From the NCBI RefSeq assembly GCF_003589925.1, contig NZ_CP032382.1:6634001-6698000 (forward strand): a stretch of DNA of 64,000 nucleotides. Reading direction: 5' to 3'. The DNA comes from Chryseolinea soli (lineage in GTDB: Bacteria > Bacteroidota > Bacteroidia > Cytophagales > Cyclobacteriaceae). This document shows, one piece after another, positions 54,730 through 64,000 of this stretch. Made by a program: the position numbers and the translations under genes. The notes beneath the pieces were generated by a model, which made no database searches, was not told where the DNA came from, and worked only from the letters and a program-made list of their open reading frames with translations. Position 1 is the first letter of the stretch. The number at the start of each line of letters is the position of its first letter.

Positions 54730-56236
54730 CCTTTTCATATCTCATTGCCAAAAGGCAGGCGCTCTCGTCTGCCTTTTTTTGTGGTGTGCCACCGCCGTCG
54801 CCGCCCCTCCCGAGGAATGGAAGTTTGATGCCATTTCTCAAAAGGCCTACGACCTGGTGCTCAATCTTCAAACGGTAGAGGCCTATGCCATGCTGCCCAA
54901 TCCCAAAACCCCCCAGGAGCATTATGTGCTGGCCCTGGGTGAAGCGCTGGAGTTGCTCATCACCGAAGACGGTGAAAAATACACCGAATACGAAGACCAC
55001 TTCGAGGAGCGCCTGGAGCGCAAGATCAAACTGAACTCACCCGACGAGCTGTTGTTGCTGGCCGAGATCCGCGTGCAATGGGCCTTCGTCTATTTAAAAT
55101 ACGGTCACGAATTCGATGCCGGCCTCAACCTGCGCCAGGCTTTCCTCACAGCGAAGGAATTGAAGAAACGTTTCCCGGAATATCAAGCCATCAAAAAAAC
55201 GGCGGGCATGCTCGAGGTGATCATCGGCTCGGTGCCTGAGCAATATAACTGGGTGCTGAGCCTGCTCAGCATGGACGGCTCTATTGGCGAGGGCATGGCC
55301 GAGTTGGAATCCTTCACCAAAGCGGGCCATCCACTGAGCTTTGAAGCCGGCATGATCTCGGCGCTCGCCAAGGGCTTGTTGTTGCAGCAAACCGACAGTG
55401 CCGTAACCGAGGCACGCCAGTTGTTGGCCGGTCATCCAGGCAACCGGCTTGCCTTGTTTCTGGGTGGTGCCCTGGCGATAAAAAATTCACAAAGCGAAGA
55501 GGCCTTGTTCCTTCTGAACACCTTGAGTACGAAACACTCGGGGTTGCCCATCTACTACGCCGAATATCTGAAAGGTGAGATCTACCTGCACAAAGCAGAA
55601 TATATGGAGGCCATGGCCGCTTATCGTTGGTTTATCAACCACTACAAGGGACAGAATTTCATCAAAGACGCTTATTATAAAGTGGGGTTATGCTACTACC
55701 TGAACGGGAGCAACAACGATGCGCTGCAGGTCTTCAAACAAGCCCGAACGCTTGGCAAAGAAGCCAGCGAGGCCGACAAATACGCTGCCCGCAGCCTGGC
55801 CGACAGTGAGCTTCCCCACATGCAACTCACAAAAGCCCGCTATGCCACCGATGGCGGCTACTACGACAATGCCCGCAAGATCCTGGAATCTATAACGCCG
55901 GCGCAAGTTCCCAGCAAGCGCGACCAGGTTGAATTGATCTATCGCAAAGCACGCCTGGAGCATAAAACCAACCATCTTTCTCAGGCCAAGGAATTATACA
56001 AAGAGACCGTAAAACAAAACGGCCAGGAGCCCTGGTACTATGCACCCAACGCCTGCCTGCAGCTGGGCTATCTCGCCTGGGCCGACAACGACCTGGAAGG
56101 CGCGAAGACCTTTTTCACACTCGCCCTCTCCTACAAGAAGCACGAATACAAGAACAGCATCGACAGCAAAGCAAAGTCTGCCCTCGCGCAGTTAAAACGC
56201 AATAGTGGGATTGGGTTGGTTGATCAACGCAGGTGA
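54722..56236 (+). CDS. Exported TPR-repeat protein
   Basis: The most plausible start is a TTG at 54722, which overlaps the previous gene by 8 nt and gives a signal peptide (NNLFISHCQKAGALVCLFLWCATAVAA). The open frame upstream of it lies inside the coiled-coil gene. The 504-residue product consists of helix-turn-helix repeats of TPR/Sel1 type, clearest at LPIYYAEYLKGEIYLHKAEYMEAMAAYRWF and APNACLQLGYLAWADNDLEGAKTFFTLAL (segments split here). It is probably a periplasmic scaffold. It converges with, and overlaps by 13 nt, the histidine phosphatase gene. Confidence 0.75.
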   Translation: MNNLFISHCQKAGALVCLFLWCATAVAAPPEEWKFDAISQKAYDLVLNLQTVEAYAMLPNPKTPQEHYVLALGEALELLITEDGEKYTEYEDHFEERLERKIKLNSPDELLLLAEIRVQWAFVYLKYGHEFDAGLNLRQAFLTAKELKKRFPEYQAIKKTAGMLEVIIGSVPEQYNWVLSLLSMDGSIGEGMAELESFTKAGHPLSFEAGMISALAKGLLLQQTDSAVTEARQLLAGHPGNRLALFLGGALAIKNSQSEEALFLLNTLSTKHSGLPIYYAEYLKGEIYLHKAEYMEAMAAYRWFINHYKGQNFIKDAYYKVGLCYYLNGSNNDALQVFKQARTLGKEASEADKYAARSLADSELPHMQLTKARYATDGGYYDNARKILESITPAQVPSKRDQVELIYRKARLEHKTNHLSQAKELYKETVKQNGQEPWYYAPNACLQLGYLAWADNDLEGAKTFFTLALSYKKHEYKNSIDSKAKSALAQLKRNSGIGLVDQRR

Positions 56237-56838
56237 GCCGTATCGTTGTATAACTCAACGGTAAAGAACGAACCACTATAATGCAATAAGTAGAGCCCGA
56301 GGTTCTCGTGCTCGAACATGTCCATCGATTTCAGGGGATAGTTCAGGATGATGCACATCAGGATGCGGATGGCGCGGCCGTGCATGCAGATGAGCACCGT
56401 CTTTTCGTCGGGTTGGTTCATGATGTGCTGGAGCACAGGCTTCATGCGCTTGACCACTTCGTCCGGGCTTTCGCCTCCTTCAATGCGCAGCGTGGTGTCG
56501 CCCAGTTGCCATTGTTTGAGCATGTAGTGATAATACTGGTCTTCTTCGGGCGTGATGGGAAAGCCTTCCTTGGTGCCCCAACTGATCTCGTTCAGCCCCG
56601 CAAATGACTCTACGGGTAAACCCAGATCGATGAAGGATTGCACCGACTCGCGGGTGCGTTTCAGGGCCGACGTATAGACCTTGTCGAACGGGATATCCTT
56701 GTATTTGTTAAAGAAAGCCTGGGCCTGGGCGCGGCCCCGGTCGTTTAAGCTGCTGTCTACCCCGCTGCCCTGGACGATGTTCTGGAGGTTGAAATCCGTC
56801 TGGCCGTGGCGGACGAGGTAAATTTTTTTGCTGCTCAA
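56224..56838 (-). CDS. Histidine phosphatase (phosphoglycerate mutase-like)
   Basis: The phosphohistidine motif is KIYLVRHGQTDFNLQN; the second His is in LICMHGRAIRIL. The TTG at 56838 places this motif at the normal N-terminus (204 residues). In-frame ATGs further upstream (56898, 56985) would overlap the divergent thioesterase gene and add meaningless residues. The family dephosphorylates small phosphate esters or proteins; alpha-ribazole phosphatase-like or phosphoglycerate mutase-like roles are both possible. No cobalamin genes are nearby. Confidence 0.85.
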   Translation of the reverse strand: MSSKKIYLVRHGQTDFNLQNIVQGSGVDSSLNDRGRAQAQAFFNKYKDIPFDKVYTSALKRTRESVQSFIDLGLPVESFAGLNEISWGTKEGFPITPEEDQYYHYMLKQWQLGDTTLRIEGGESPDEVVKRMKPVLQHIMNQPDEKTVLICMHGRAIRILMCIILNYPLKSMDMFEHENLGLYLLHYSGSFFTVELYNDTAHLR

Positions 56839-56896
56839 TTTTGCGTTATTTTGGGCGCAAAAATAAAGAAATAGTCCACCTTCGGACCCGCCTTTC

Positions 56897-57325
56897 ATGG
56901 GAATTTTCAAAACTACTACCACCGTCGAAGCCTTGAACAAATGGTCGGCCAATACCCTGGCCGAGCAACTGGGCATTTCTTTCACCGTGATCGGCGAAGA
57001 TTACCTGGAGGCCACCATGCCCGTAGACCGCCGTACGCACCAGCCGTTGGGCTTGTTGCACGGAGGCGCCTCCGTGGCCCTGGCGGAAACCATGGGCAGC
57101 GTGGCCGCTACTTTGTGCGTGGATGGAACAAAACACTACTGCGTGGGGTTAGAAATCAATGCCAACCACATCAAGAGCGCACGCGAAGGTTTTGTGACCG
57201 GGGTGGTGAAACCCATTCACGTCGGAAGAAAAACTCAGGTTTGGGAAATCCGTATTAGTAACCAGATCGGTGAATTGGTGTGCATCAGCCGGATCACCAT
57301 GGCAGTGTTGGACAGACAAAATTGA
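56897..57325 (+). CDS. menI: Hotdog-fold thioesterase, probable DHNA-CoA hydrolase
   Basis: This 142-residue PaaI/YdiI-type thioesterase has the active-site helix QPLGLLHGGASVALAETMGSVAA, with the catalytic Glu in ALAE. It is 18 nt ahead of menF and leads the menaquinone cluster, which needs an enzyme to release 1,4-dihydroxy-2-naphthoate from its CoA ester after MenB. The MenI assignment rests on this context; on sequence alone only a hotdog thioesterase can be claimed. Confidence 0.75.
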   Translation: MGIFKTTTTVEALNKWSANTLAEQLGISFTVIGEDYLEATMPVDRRTHQPLGLLHGGASVALAETMGSVAATLCVDGTKHYCVGLEINANHIKSAREGFVTGVVKPIHVGRKTQVWEIRISNQIGELVCISRITMAVLDRQN

Positions 57326-57343
57326 GGCGAACCCGGATTTAGC

Positions 57344-58552
57344 ATGGATACTACGACATCAGTTTCATCACCCAGGATTGTTGAAACTGACTATCTTTCT
57401 TTTCTCATCAACTATGCCGTCGACCAGAATTTTTCCGTAGCCGTCTGGCGGCTTCCCAACGACAACACCAAGCACCTCATCCTCTCGCGCGAACACGAGC
57501 TTCTCAAGCCCGACGCCGCGCTGGAAGAGCTTCCCACCGGGTTTATCTTTGCCCCCTTCGACACGGCAGGCGACCGGATCTTTCTGAAAGCTGATTATTC
57601 CTTCTCCTTTACGGACGATACGCTGAAGCCTCCCGCGACAACGCTGGAAACCGCATCAGCCACCTGGCTTCAATCGAAGCTCGGTGACATCAAAAGAACC
57701 AAAGCAAGACATTACGCCCAGGAACATGCCCTGGGCAATCCTGAAAAGGATGCCTACATCGCGCTGGTATCCAAAGGCATTGCCGAGATCGAGCAGGGCG
57801 TGTTCGAAAAAGTGGTTCCTTCCCGTAGCAAGTCCGTTGATCTTCCGTTGGATTTTGACATCGTGACCTCGTTCCTGAAACTGTGCCACGCCAACCCGAA
57901 CGCGCTCATCTCATTCGTGAGCTCGCCGGAAACCGGAAGCTGGCTGGGCGCTACACCCGAGTTGCTGGTGAATGTCGAAGATGGAACCACATTCAAAACC
58001 ATTGCCCTGGCCGGCACACAGCCCTATCGTGAGGGCATGAACCTGAAGTCGGTGGCCTGGACCCAGAAAGACATCGAGGAGCAGGCTTTGGTTGAGCGCT
58101 ATATCATCAGCTGCTTCAAGCGCATCCGCTTGCGCGAATATGACGAGCACGGGCCAAAGACCGTGGTGGCCGGCAATGTGCTCCACCTCAAGTCGGAGTT
58201 CACGGTAGACATGCAGGCCACGGATTTTCTGCAATTGGGCACCATCATGCTGCAGTTGCTCCACCCCACCTCAGCCGTTTGCGGCATGCCGCTGAATCCG
58301 GCCGTGGATTTTCTGCGAAAATATGAGGGCTATGACCGGCAATTTTACGCTGGCTTCCTGGGACCGGTAAATTTTAAGAACAACATTCATATTTTTGTCA
58401 ACCTCCGTTGCGCGCAACTGATGGAAACAAAGGCCATTCTGTATGCGGGCGCCGGGGTCACCATCGACTCCGTGCCGGAGCAGGAATGGGAAGAAACAGA
58501 AATAAAAATGAACACGCTCTTAAACGTTATCAGTCCTTCAAAGAACGCATGA
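57344..58552 (+). CDS. menF: Isochorismate synthase
   Basis: MenF turns chorismate into isochorismate, the entry step of menaquinone synthesis. The 402-residue protein has the chorismate-binding fold: ALVSKGIAEIEQGVFEKVVPSR, GATPELLV, IALAGTQPY (substrate and Mg contacts), EEQALVERYI and PTSAVCGMP. The C-terminal YAGFLGPVNF and RCAQL segments are typical. Its stop codon overlaps the menD start codon (ATGA). Confidence 0.93.
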   Translation: MDTTTSVSSPRIVETDYLSFLINYAVDQNFSVAVWRLPNDNTKHLILSREHELLKPDAALEELPTGFIFAPFDTAGDRIFLKADYSFSFTDDTLKPPATTLETASATWLQSKLGDIKRTKARHYAQEHALGNPEKDAYIALVSKGIAEIEQGVFEKVVPSRSKSVDLPLDFDIVTSFLKLCHANPNALISFVSSPETGSWLGATPELLVNVEDGTTFKTIALAGTQPYREGMNLKSVAWTQKDIEEQALVERYIISCFKRIRLREYDEHGPKTVVAGNVLHLKSEFTVDMQATDFLQLGTIMLQLLHPTSAVCGMPLNPAVDFLRKYEGYDRQFYAGFLGPVNFKNNIHIFVNLRCAQLMETKAILYAGAGVTIDSVPEQEWEETEIKMNTLLNVISPSKNA

Positions 58553-60285
58553 CCCAACCCCGCCAGCAGCCCCTCTACGACATTGCCGAGCTTTGCGCAA
58601 AAAAGCGTTTAACACAGGCGGTCCTGTGTCCGGGTTCCCGGTGTGCGCCGCTCACGTTGTCGTTTGCACGGCACCCGAAAATTCAGACACGAACCATCAG
58701 CGATGAACGCAGCGCAGGGTTTATTGCGTTGGGCATTGCGCAGCACACCAAACTTCCTACCGTGCTGGTTTGCACGTCGGGAACGGCGGCCTATAATTTT
58801 GCTCCCGCCGTTGCAGAAGCTTATTTCAGTGAAACTCCCCTCCTGATCTTTACCGCCGATCGCCCAGCAGAATGGATCGCCCAGCAGGATGGACAAACCA
58901 TTCACCAGCCAGGGATCTACGGACAGCACGTAAAGAAAACATTTCAGCTTCCACAGGAATATGAACACGCCGATAGTAAATGGGCCATCAATCGGATCGT
59001 GAATGAAGCCATCAATCTTTCTTTGCAGGAGCCGCAGGGTCCGGTGCATATCAACGCGCCGTTTCGCGAGCCGCTGTATCCTCAAAAAGATGAAGTCATC
59101 GCGTTTAGCGGGAACGTTCGGGTGATCGAAGATTTCGCGCCGTCATTTGGTTTAACGGAAGAACAAAAGAGAACTTTGTCGGCCGCCTGGCCTACGTTCA
59201 ACAACGTGCTGATCGTGGCGGGACAACAACACGACGACACCAACGGGGTGAGCTCTCTGGCGAATTTCTTTCATACGCATAACATCCCCATCGTGGGCGA
59301 CATCATCTCCAATGTTCACGTCATCGAAAAGGTGGTGCGGCATGCGGATGTGTTTCTCGGACAAGCGTCTGCTGCGGTGAAGAAAACGTTGCAGCCCGAT
59401 TTGCTCATCACCTTCGGGCAGTCGGTCATATCAAAAAATCTGAAACTTTTTCTTCGCGACTTCGCACCAAAAGCGCACTGGCACATCCAGCCGGCGGGGA
59501 TCGTGGCCGATTCGTTCAAGAGCATCACGCAAGTATTTCATACCACGCCTCCCTCCTTCTTCAATTTCCTCAGCACGCTGCAGTCGACGGATTCTTTCAA
59601 GCAACAAAAGCAAGAGAACTTCAACAAGTTTTGGGAAGTGGAAGAGCGACGTGCCGTCCGGACGCTGGACGAATTCTTTCCGCAGCAAGAGTTAGCCGAA
59701 TTGGAAGTGGTTCGCGAGGTCATCCAGCAACTCCCGCCCGATGCCAACCTGCACCTGGCCAACAGCATGAGCGTGCGCTACGCCAACTTCATCGGCTTGA
59801 CGGCGGCGCAAAAAGATATCCACGTGTTTGCCAACCGCGGCACGAGCGGTATCGATGGGTGCACCAGTACGGCCGTGGGCCATGCGCTGGTGAGCGCGCG
59901 ACCCAATGTGCTCATCACCGGCGACCTGGCTTTCTTTTATGACCGGAATGCCTTCTGGCATAATTATGCATTGCCTAACTTGCGCGTCGTGTTGTTGAAC
60001 AATCACGGCGGCGTGATCTTTAAGATGATCGACGGACCGGGCACCATGCCGGAGTCGGACGAATATTTTATCACCCAACAAAAACTCAACGCCCGCAAAC
60101 TCTGCGAGGAGTTTGGGTTCGAGTACCTGAAGCTGGACAACAAGCGCAAGTTCAAAAACCTGTTGAAGGATTTCTTTGAGCCTGACGGAAAAACCAAAGT
60201 GCTGGAACTGGAAAGCGACGGCGTGTTGAACAAGGCCATCTTCGACCATTTGAAACAGAAAATACACAAGAGCTATGAGCTATAA
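58549..60285 (+). CDS. menD: MenD, SEPHCHC synthase (menaquinone pathway)
   Basis: MenD is a thiamine-diphosphate enzyme that joins isochorismate and 2-oxoglutarate. The ATG at 58549 is set by the 4-nt overlap with menF and by the conserved N-terminus ([22 protein letters not shown]). ThDP-contact Glu is in the [17 protein letters not shown] segment, and the diphosphate-binding region is [17 protein letters not shown]. Length (578 residues) is normal. The 3' end overlaps menB by 11 nt. Confidence 0.95.
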   Translation: MTQPRQQPLYDIAELCAKKRLTQAVLCPGSRCAPLTLSFARHPKIQTRTISDERSAGFIALGIAQHTKLPTVLVCTSGTAAYNFAPAVAEAYFSETPLLIFTADRPAEWIAQQDGQTIHQPGIYGQHVKKTFQLPQEYEHADSKWAINRIVNEAINLSLQEPQGPVHINAPFREPLYPQKDEVIAFSGNVRVIEDFAPSFGLTEEQKRTLSAAWPTFNNVLIVAGQQHDDTNGVSSLANFFHTHNIPIVGDIISNVHVIEKVVRHADVFLGQASAAVKKTLQPDLLITFGQSVISKNLKLFLRDFAPKAHWHIQPAGIVADSFKSITQVFHTTPPSFFNFLSTLQSTDSFKQQKQENFNKFWEVEERRAVRTLDEFFPQQELAELEVVREVIQQLPPDANLHLANSMSVRYANFIGLTAAQKDIHVFANRGTSGIDGCTSTAVGHALVSARPNVLITGDLAFFYDRNAFWHNYALPNLRVVLLNNHGGVIFKMIDGPGTMPESDEYFITQQKLNARKLCEEFGFEYLKLDNKRKFKNLLKDFFEPDGKTKVLELESDGVLNKAIFDHLKQKIHKSYEL

Positions 60286-61099
60286 ATTTCCATGGAAGCC
60301 CGTTAAGGAATACAAGGACATCTTGTTCCACAAATACGACGGCATCGCCCGCATCAGCATCAATCGCCCGCACGTTCACAATGCCTTCACCCCGTTGACC
60401 GTACAAGAAATGATCGACGCCATGCACCTCTGTCGCGAAGACAACGACGTGCGCGTGATCATTCTCACCGGCGAAGGCGGCAAAGCTTTTTGCAGCGGCG
60501 GCGACCAGAGCGTGCGCGGGCATGGCGGCTATGTAGGCGAAGACACGACGCCCCGCCTCAACGTACTCGACCTGCAAAAAATGATCCGCTCCATTCCCAA
60601 GCCTGTGATTGCCGCCGTGGCAGGATGGGCCATTGGCGGAGGGCACGTGTTGCACGTAGTGTGTGACCTGACCATTGCAGCCGAGAATGCGCGCTTCGGC
60701 CAGACCGGCCCTAAAGTGGGCAGCTTCGACGGAGGCTTTGGTGCATCGTACCTGGCCCGCATCGTGGGTCAGAAAAAAGCAAGGGAGATCTGGTTCCTGT
60801 GCGATCAATACGACGCCCAGGAAGCCATCGACATGGGTCTTGTGAACAAGGTCGTTCCCTTGGAAAAATTAGAGGAAACCTATGTGGAGTGGGCCCGCAA
60901 GATCATCGCCAAGAGCCCGTTGGCCATCCGCATGCTGAAGAGTTCGTTCAATGCCGAATTGGATGGACAGGCCGGGATACAGGAATTGGCCGGCAACGCC
61001 ACCTTGCTGTATTACCTCAGCGACGAAGCCAAAGAAGGCAAGAACGCCTTCCTCGAGAAACGCGATCCGGATTGGTCAAAATATCCCAAGTTCCCTTAA
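60275..61099 (+). CDS. menB: 1,4-Dihydroxy-2-naphthoyl-CoA synthase
   Basis: MenB is a crotonase-fold enzyme that cyclises o-succinylbenzoyl-CoA. The 274-residue sequence has [21 protein letters not shown], the crotonase [21 protein letters not shown] segment and the Asp/Gly-rich [22 protein letters not shown] (split here), plus the C-terminal [13 protein letters not shown] tail specific for MenB. It overlaps menD, so translation is probably coupled. Confidence 0.96.
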   Translation: MSYKFPWKPVKEYKDILFHKYDGIARISINRPHVHNAFTPLTVQEMIDAMHLCREDNDVRVIILTGEGGKAFCSGGDQSVRGHGGYVGEDTTPRLNVLDLQKMIRSIPKPVIAAVAGWAIGGGHVLHVVCDLTIAAENARFGQTGPKVGSFDGGFGASYLARIVGQKKAREIWFLCDQYDAQEAIDMGLVNKVVPLEKLEETYVEWARKIIAKSPLAIRMLKSSFNAELDGQAGIQELAGNATLLYYLSDEAKEGKNAFLEKRDPDWSKYPKFP

Positions 61100-61133
61100 A
61101 AACAAATCCAATACATCGCGGTATTATTTCTAT

Positions 61134-61502
61134 ATGGACATCGAGAAAAGAGAAATCTACAGATCCATCGCCGAGCTGGCGTATGTCATCGCCATTGCCG
61201 ACAAGGGGTTGAGCGCGGAAGAACGTTTTGCGTTTACCAAGATCGCCGAAGAGGAACTCGACTTTGAATCGTGGGCGGCCCAAAGCCGCTTTGAGTTGCT
61301 GGATGAGGTGATACAGCCTTCGATCGAGAAAGCCTACAAAGACGCGCTTCATGATCTGAAGAAACACAAAGATCATTTCACACCGGAGATGAAAGAAACG
61401 GCCATCCGCGTGATGCACAAGGTGGCCAAGGCCTGCAGCGGCTTTAGCCCTAAGGAGGCGACCATCATCGACCGGTTCAAGAAAGACCTGGAAACGCTCT
61501 AA
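61134..61502 (+). CDS. Small TerB-like helical protein
   Basis: The ATG at 61134 gives a 122-residue cytoplasmic protein; a longer open frame inside menB is ignored. The pattern EIYRSIAELAYVIAIADKGLSAEERFAFTKIAEEEL (segments) resembles the TerB/DjlA metal-binding helical domain that has paired acidic residues. A second similar half ends with FSPKEATIIDRFKKDL. It sits between menB and menE, yet has no known place in menaquinone synthesis. Confidence 0.6.
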   Translation: MDIEKREIYRSIAELAYVIAIADKGLSAEERFAFTKIAEEELDFESWAAQSRFELLDEVIQPSIEKAYKDALHDLKKHKDHFTPEMKETAIRVMHKVAKACSGFSPKEATIIDRFKKDLETL

Positions 61503-61522
61503 GCCCACAAGCGGAACGCATC

Positions 61523-62614
61523 ATGAGCCCCTACCCCTTCGATACATTACTGGTGAATGCGAGGGAGGTGAGTCTGAACGATGTGTTGCAACAGCAGGCG
61601 ACATTCCACGACGCCTTTGAAGACGCGTTGTTTTCATTTATCCGCGAATGGCATTCCGGTGTGGAACAATTTTCACAACACACCAGCGGGTCTACAGGAA
61701 CGCCAAAAACCATTTCCGTGACCCGCACGCAAATGACCACCAGCGCGCAGCTCACGGCCGAAGCCCTGGGCTTGAAGGCGGGCGACACCGCTTTGCTTTG
61801 TCTGAGCCCTGATTTTATTGCGGGCAAAATGATGGCCGTGCGCTGTTTTGTTAGCGGAATGAAAATGATCGCCGTCACACCTTCTGCGAATCCGCTTGAA
61901 CACCCGGGCCCAGAAACGATCGATTTCACGGCCATGGTTCCCTACCAGGTGCACGACATTTTACGTTCCGCTCATCCCGAAAGACTTCAACAAATTGGTG
62001 CGCTCCTCATCGGCGGCGCGGCCCTGGATGACGAAAGCCTGGCCATGCTCCAGCCGTTTCGTTGCCGGTGCTATGCGACCTATGGCATGACGGAAACCGT
62101 ATCGCACATCGCCCTGAAGCGATTGAACGGCCCCGATGCCATAGACGATTACAAGACCCTGCCCGGCATCGTTATCTCGCAGGACGAACGGGACTGCCTC
62201 GTGATCGAAGCACCCCATTTCGAGGGCAAGATCGTGACCAACGACGTAGTGCAGATCAAGGATGCGCATACCTTTGCGTGGCTCGGGCGCTGGGATAACA
62301 TCATCAACACCGGGGGCATGAAGGTGATGCCGGAAGACCTCGAGGCGGAGATCGGAAAATTGTTCCGGGGTCAAAAAATTAACAACCGCTTCTTCGTTGG
62401 CAGCCTTCCGGATCGTAAATTGGGGAGCCGGATCATCCTGATCGTAGAGGGCCATGTGCCAGCACCTTTGCGCGAGACGCTCATGACCCGTTTGCGGGAG
62501 CAACTGCCGGGCTATAAAACGCCAAAGGAGATTTTTGTGGTGCCGCGTTTTCAATATACCGGGAGCGACAAGATCAATCGAAAAGAAACCCTGAAAGGGC
62601 TTGCCGGATTGTAA
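61523..62614 (+). CDS. menE: o-Succinylbenzoate-CoA ligase (short form)
   Basis: MenE activates o-succinylbenzoate with ATP and CoA. The ANL-family motifs are present: the P-loop-like TSGSTGTPKTISVTR, YATYGMTETVSHIA, WLGRWDNIINTGGMKV and a C-terminal KINRKETLKGL with the catalytic Lys. At 363 residues it lacks much of the N-terminal region of the ~480-residue enzymes, as is common in Bacteroidota. The assignment rests on motifs plus the men context. Confidence 0.87.
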   Translation: MSPYPFDTLLVNAREVSLNDVLQQQATFHDAFEDALFSFIREWHSGVEQFSQHTSGSTGTPKTISVTRTQMTTSAQLTAEALGLKAGDTALLCLSPDFIAGKMMAVRCFVSGMKMIAVTPSANPLEHPGPETIDFTAMVPYQVHDILRSAHPERLQQIGALLIGGAALDDESLAMLQPFRCRCYATYGMTETVSHIALKRLNGPDAIDDYKTLPGIVISQDERDCLVIEAPHFEGKIVTNDVVQIKDAHTFAWLGRWDNIINTGGMKVMPEDLEAEIGKLFRGQKINNRFFVGSLPDRKLGSRIILIVEGHVPAPLRETLMTRLREQLPGYKTPKEIFVVPRFQYTGSDKINRKETLKGLAGL

Positions 62615-62659
62615 CGATCGCAGTGCTATCTTAGCATTCAACCCAAACCAACCAAAACC

Positions 62660-63166
62660 GTGTCCGAAATCCACCCCGAAATCATCAATGCGTCCGCTGC
62701 CGACATTGCCCTTATTCAGGACATTGCCGAAAAGACCTGGTGGCCGACTTACTCCCCTATCATCACGGATGTGCAGATCCGCTATATGCTGGATGCCATC
62801 TATTCTACCGAGACCCTGTTGAACGTGATCCAGGGCGGATCGCAGCATTTCATCTTGATTAAGGATGAGGCTGGTGTGCAGGGGTTTGCCTCCTATGGCC
62901 CGCGCCCGGACGAGCGCAACGTCTACAAGCTCCACAAGATCTATGTGCTGCCCGACAACCACGGAAAGGGCTATGGCGCCCAACTCGTCGCGGAGGTCAA
63001 AAGAAGACTCAAGATGCAGGGGATCCACACCCTGGACCTGAATGTGAACCGGCATAACAAAGCCCGGGAGTTTTACGAAAAGCTGGGCTTCACGGTGATC
63101 CAGGAAGAAGACGTTCCCATTGGCCCCTATTGGATGAACGACTATGTGATGCGCCTCACTTTTTAG
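62660..63166 (+). CDS. GNAT-family N-acetyltransferase
   Basis: The gene starts with GTG at 62660, 45 nt after menE. The 168-residue protein shows the GNAT acetyl-CoA site KIYVLPDNHGKGYGAQLV and motif B (LDLNVNRHNKAREFYEKLGF). The substrate is unknown. It may be co-transcribed with the menaquinone genes, but nothing suggests a shared role. Confidence 0.88.
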   Translation: MSEIHPEIINASAADIALIQDIAEKTWWPTYSPIITDVQIRYMLDAIYSTETLLNVIQGGSQHFILIKDEAGVQGFASYGPRPDERNVYKLHKIYVLPDNHGKGYGAQLVAEVKRRLKMQGIHTLDLNVNRHNKAREFYEKLGFTVIQEEDVPIGPYWMNDYVMRLTF

Positions 63167-63266
63167 TGTCCGGGCCAACAATATGAGCAACCGCCGGTTT
63201 GTACAGAATAGGTATTGCAGAAACCCTTTGTGAAGTGTTAATTGCCATTTATAAACTGACGGAATA

Positions 63267-64000
63267 GTGCTTTGGTATCGTGAATTTGGAGTAACAGAAT
63301 TGATCTTCATCGCGGCATTCGCCGTGTTGTATATCCTGTATTTTATCCGCATCATCCGCATCGCCACCCGGTTGAAGTCGTCCTACAGCCATGTGTTCAT
63401 CAAGCTGTTTTTCAGGACGTTTTATTTTGCCCTGTTCATCGTGGCGTTGCTGGGACCTTCGTTTGGAGGATCGAAGAAAGAAGTGAAATCGGTGGGCAAA
63501 GACATCATGATCTGCGTGGACCTGTCGAAGTCCATGGACGCCTTCGACATTCAGCCTACGCGGTTGGAGAAAGTGAAGTACGAAATGAAGAAAGTCGTGG
63601 CCGCCTTCAACTCCGATCGCATCGGCATCATTATCTTCTCATCGGAAGCCTTTATGCAATGCCCCCTGACCTATGATCAGAATGCGCTCAACCTCTTTAT
63701 CGAGACCATGAACAGCGGACTTGTCCCCGCCTCGGGCACCGACTTCGGCCCGCCCCTGCGGCTGGCCCTGAAAAAATTGGAGGAGGATGACACCGCACCC
63801 AATGAGCAGGCCAAATCCAAAGTGATCATCCTCATCAGCGACGGCGAAGATTTTGGGGAAGACACCGACGACGTGGTCAACGAAATCGAGAAGCGAGACA
63901 TCAAGCTTTTCACACTCGGTGTGGGCACGGAAAAAGGAGGAAATATTTATGCGGGCAATACGTTAAAGACCAACCGCAATGGCCTGATCGTAGTGACCAA
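63267..64000 (+). CDS. BatA/BatB-type VWA membrane protein (3' end cut off by window edge)
   Basis: A GTG at 63267 gives the usual start of this family (MLWYREFGVTELIFIAAFAVLY, first membrane segment), then a second helix (TFYFALFIVALLGP). A von Willebrand A domain follows with an intact MIDAS: DLSKSMD (DxSxS), the Thr of SGTDFGPPL and the Asp of LISDGEDFG. Bat proteins are periplasm-facing and often encoded with MoxR and DUF58 genes. About 244 codons are visible; BatA and BatB cannot be told apart here. Confidence 0.88.
   Translation, partial: MLWYREFGVTELIFIAAFAVLYILYFIRIIRIATRLKSSYSHVFIKLFFRTFYFALFIVALLGPSFGGSKKEVKSVGKDIMICVDLSKSMDAFDIQPTRLEKVKYEMKKVVAAFNSDRIGIIIFSSEAFMQCPLTYDQNALNLFIETMNSGLVPASGTDFGPPLRLALKKLEEDDTAPNEQAKSKVIILISDGEDFGEDTDDVVNEIEKRDIKLFTLGVGTEKGGNIYAGNTLKTNRNGLIVVT

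Noticed and set aside
1..64000. CRISPR arrays, rRNA genes, transposases, integrases or phage genes
   Set aside because: I looked for regularly spaced repeats, rRNA blocks and DDE/tyrosine recombinase motifs and saw none; the only repeats are the short and ~250-bp intergenic families listed.

Overview
The window looks like chromosome from a polysaccharide-degrading member of the Bacteroidota, most likely a Cytophagales-type gliding soil or water bacterium (inference). The support is a complete SusC/SusD starch locus, a secreted amylase with a C-terminal type IX secretion (T9SS) sorting domain, exosortase XrtF with its partner, a menaquinone gene cluster, LpxK, many SPII lipoboxes, and the near absence of Shine-Dalgarno sequences. 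I see no rRNA, CRISPR array, phage gene or transposase. One tRNA is present.

Layout. 1-2.9 kb: a truncated nitrilase-family gene and a GH9 glycosidase (both minus). 3.3-8.9 kb: a plus-strand cluster of exported proteins (SelA-like PLP enzyme, CBM9-like protein, beta-propeller dehydrogenase fused to cytochrome c, RidA, amidohydrolase). 9-18 kb: a Rossmann oxidoreductase, a VCBS-repeat protein, a DUF885 lipoprotein, a two-subunit molybdenum hydroxylase (IorA/IorB type) and a GH5-CBM6 enzyme. 18.4-21 kb: a fusion regulator (DUF4242, cyclase-like, AraC) followed by a BBE-type FAD oxidoreductase. 21-24 kb: a tight five-gene operon (sugar transferase, two hexapeptide acyltransferases, XrtF, XrtF-associated protein). 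24-28 kb: TetR with an SDR, a LytTR response regulator, a vanadium-type haloperoxidase. 28.3-42.6 kb: the starch locus (SusC, SusD, SusE-like, two GH13 enzymes) with a lipoprotein and a large membrane-embedded AraC regulator that carries two starch-binding-like domains. 42.7-49 kb: two MacB/FtsX-type permeases, a micro-operon of four tiny ORFs, tRNA-Ser and an exported protein of unclear function. 49-56 kb: MiaE-like hydroxylase, porin, LpxK, Nif3-like protein, a coiled-coil protein with a degenerate zinc ribbon, a TPR protein. 56-62.6 kb: histidine phosphatase and the menaquinone genes (thioesterase, menF, menD, menB, a TerB-like gene, menE). The window closes with a GNAT acetyltransferase and the start of a BatA/BatB-type VWA gene.

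The strongest candidates for something new are (i) the regulator at 40.6-42.6 kb, which reads as a one-component transmembrane starch sensor for the adjacent sus operon; (ii) the DUF4242/cyclase/AraC fusion; (iii) a structured ~250 bp intergenic repeat present three times; (iv) the four-ORF micro-operon at 45.2-45.7 kb; and (v) an apparently periplasmic SelA-like/RidA/amidohydrolase pathway. Everything is read by eye. No database search was run, so family names rest on recognised motifs.
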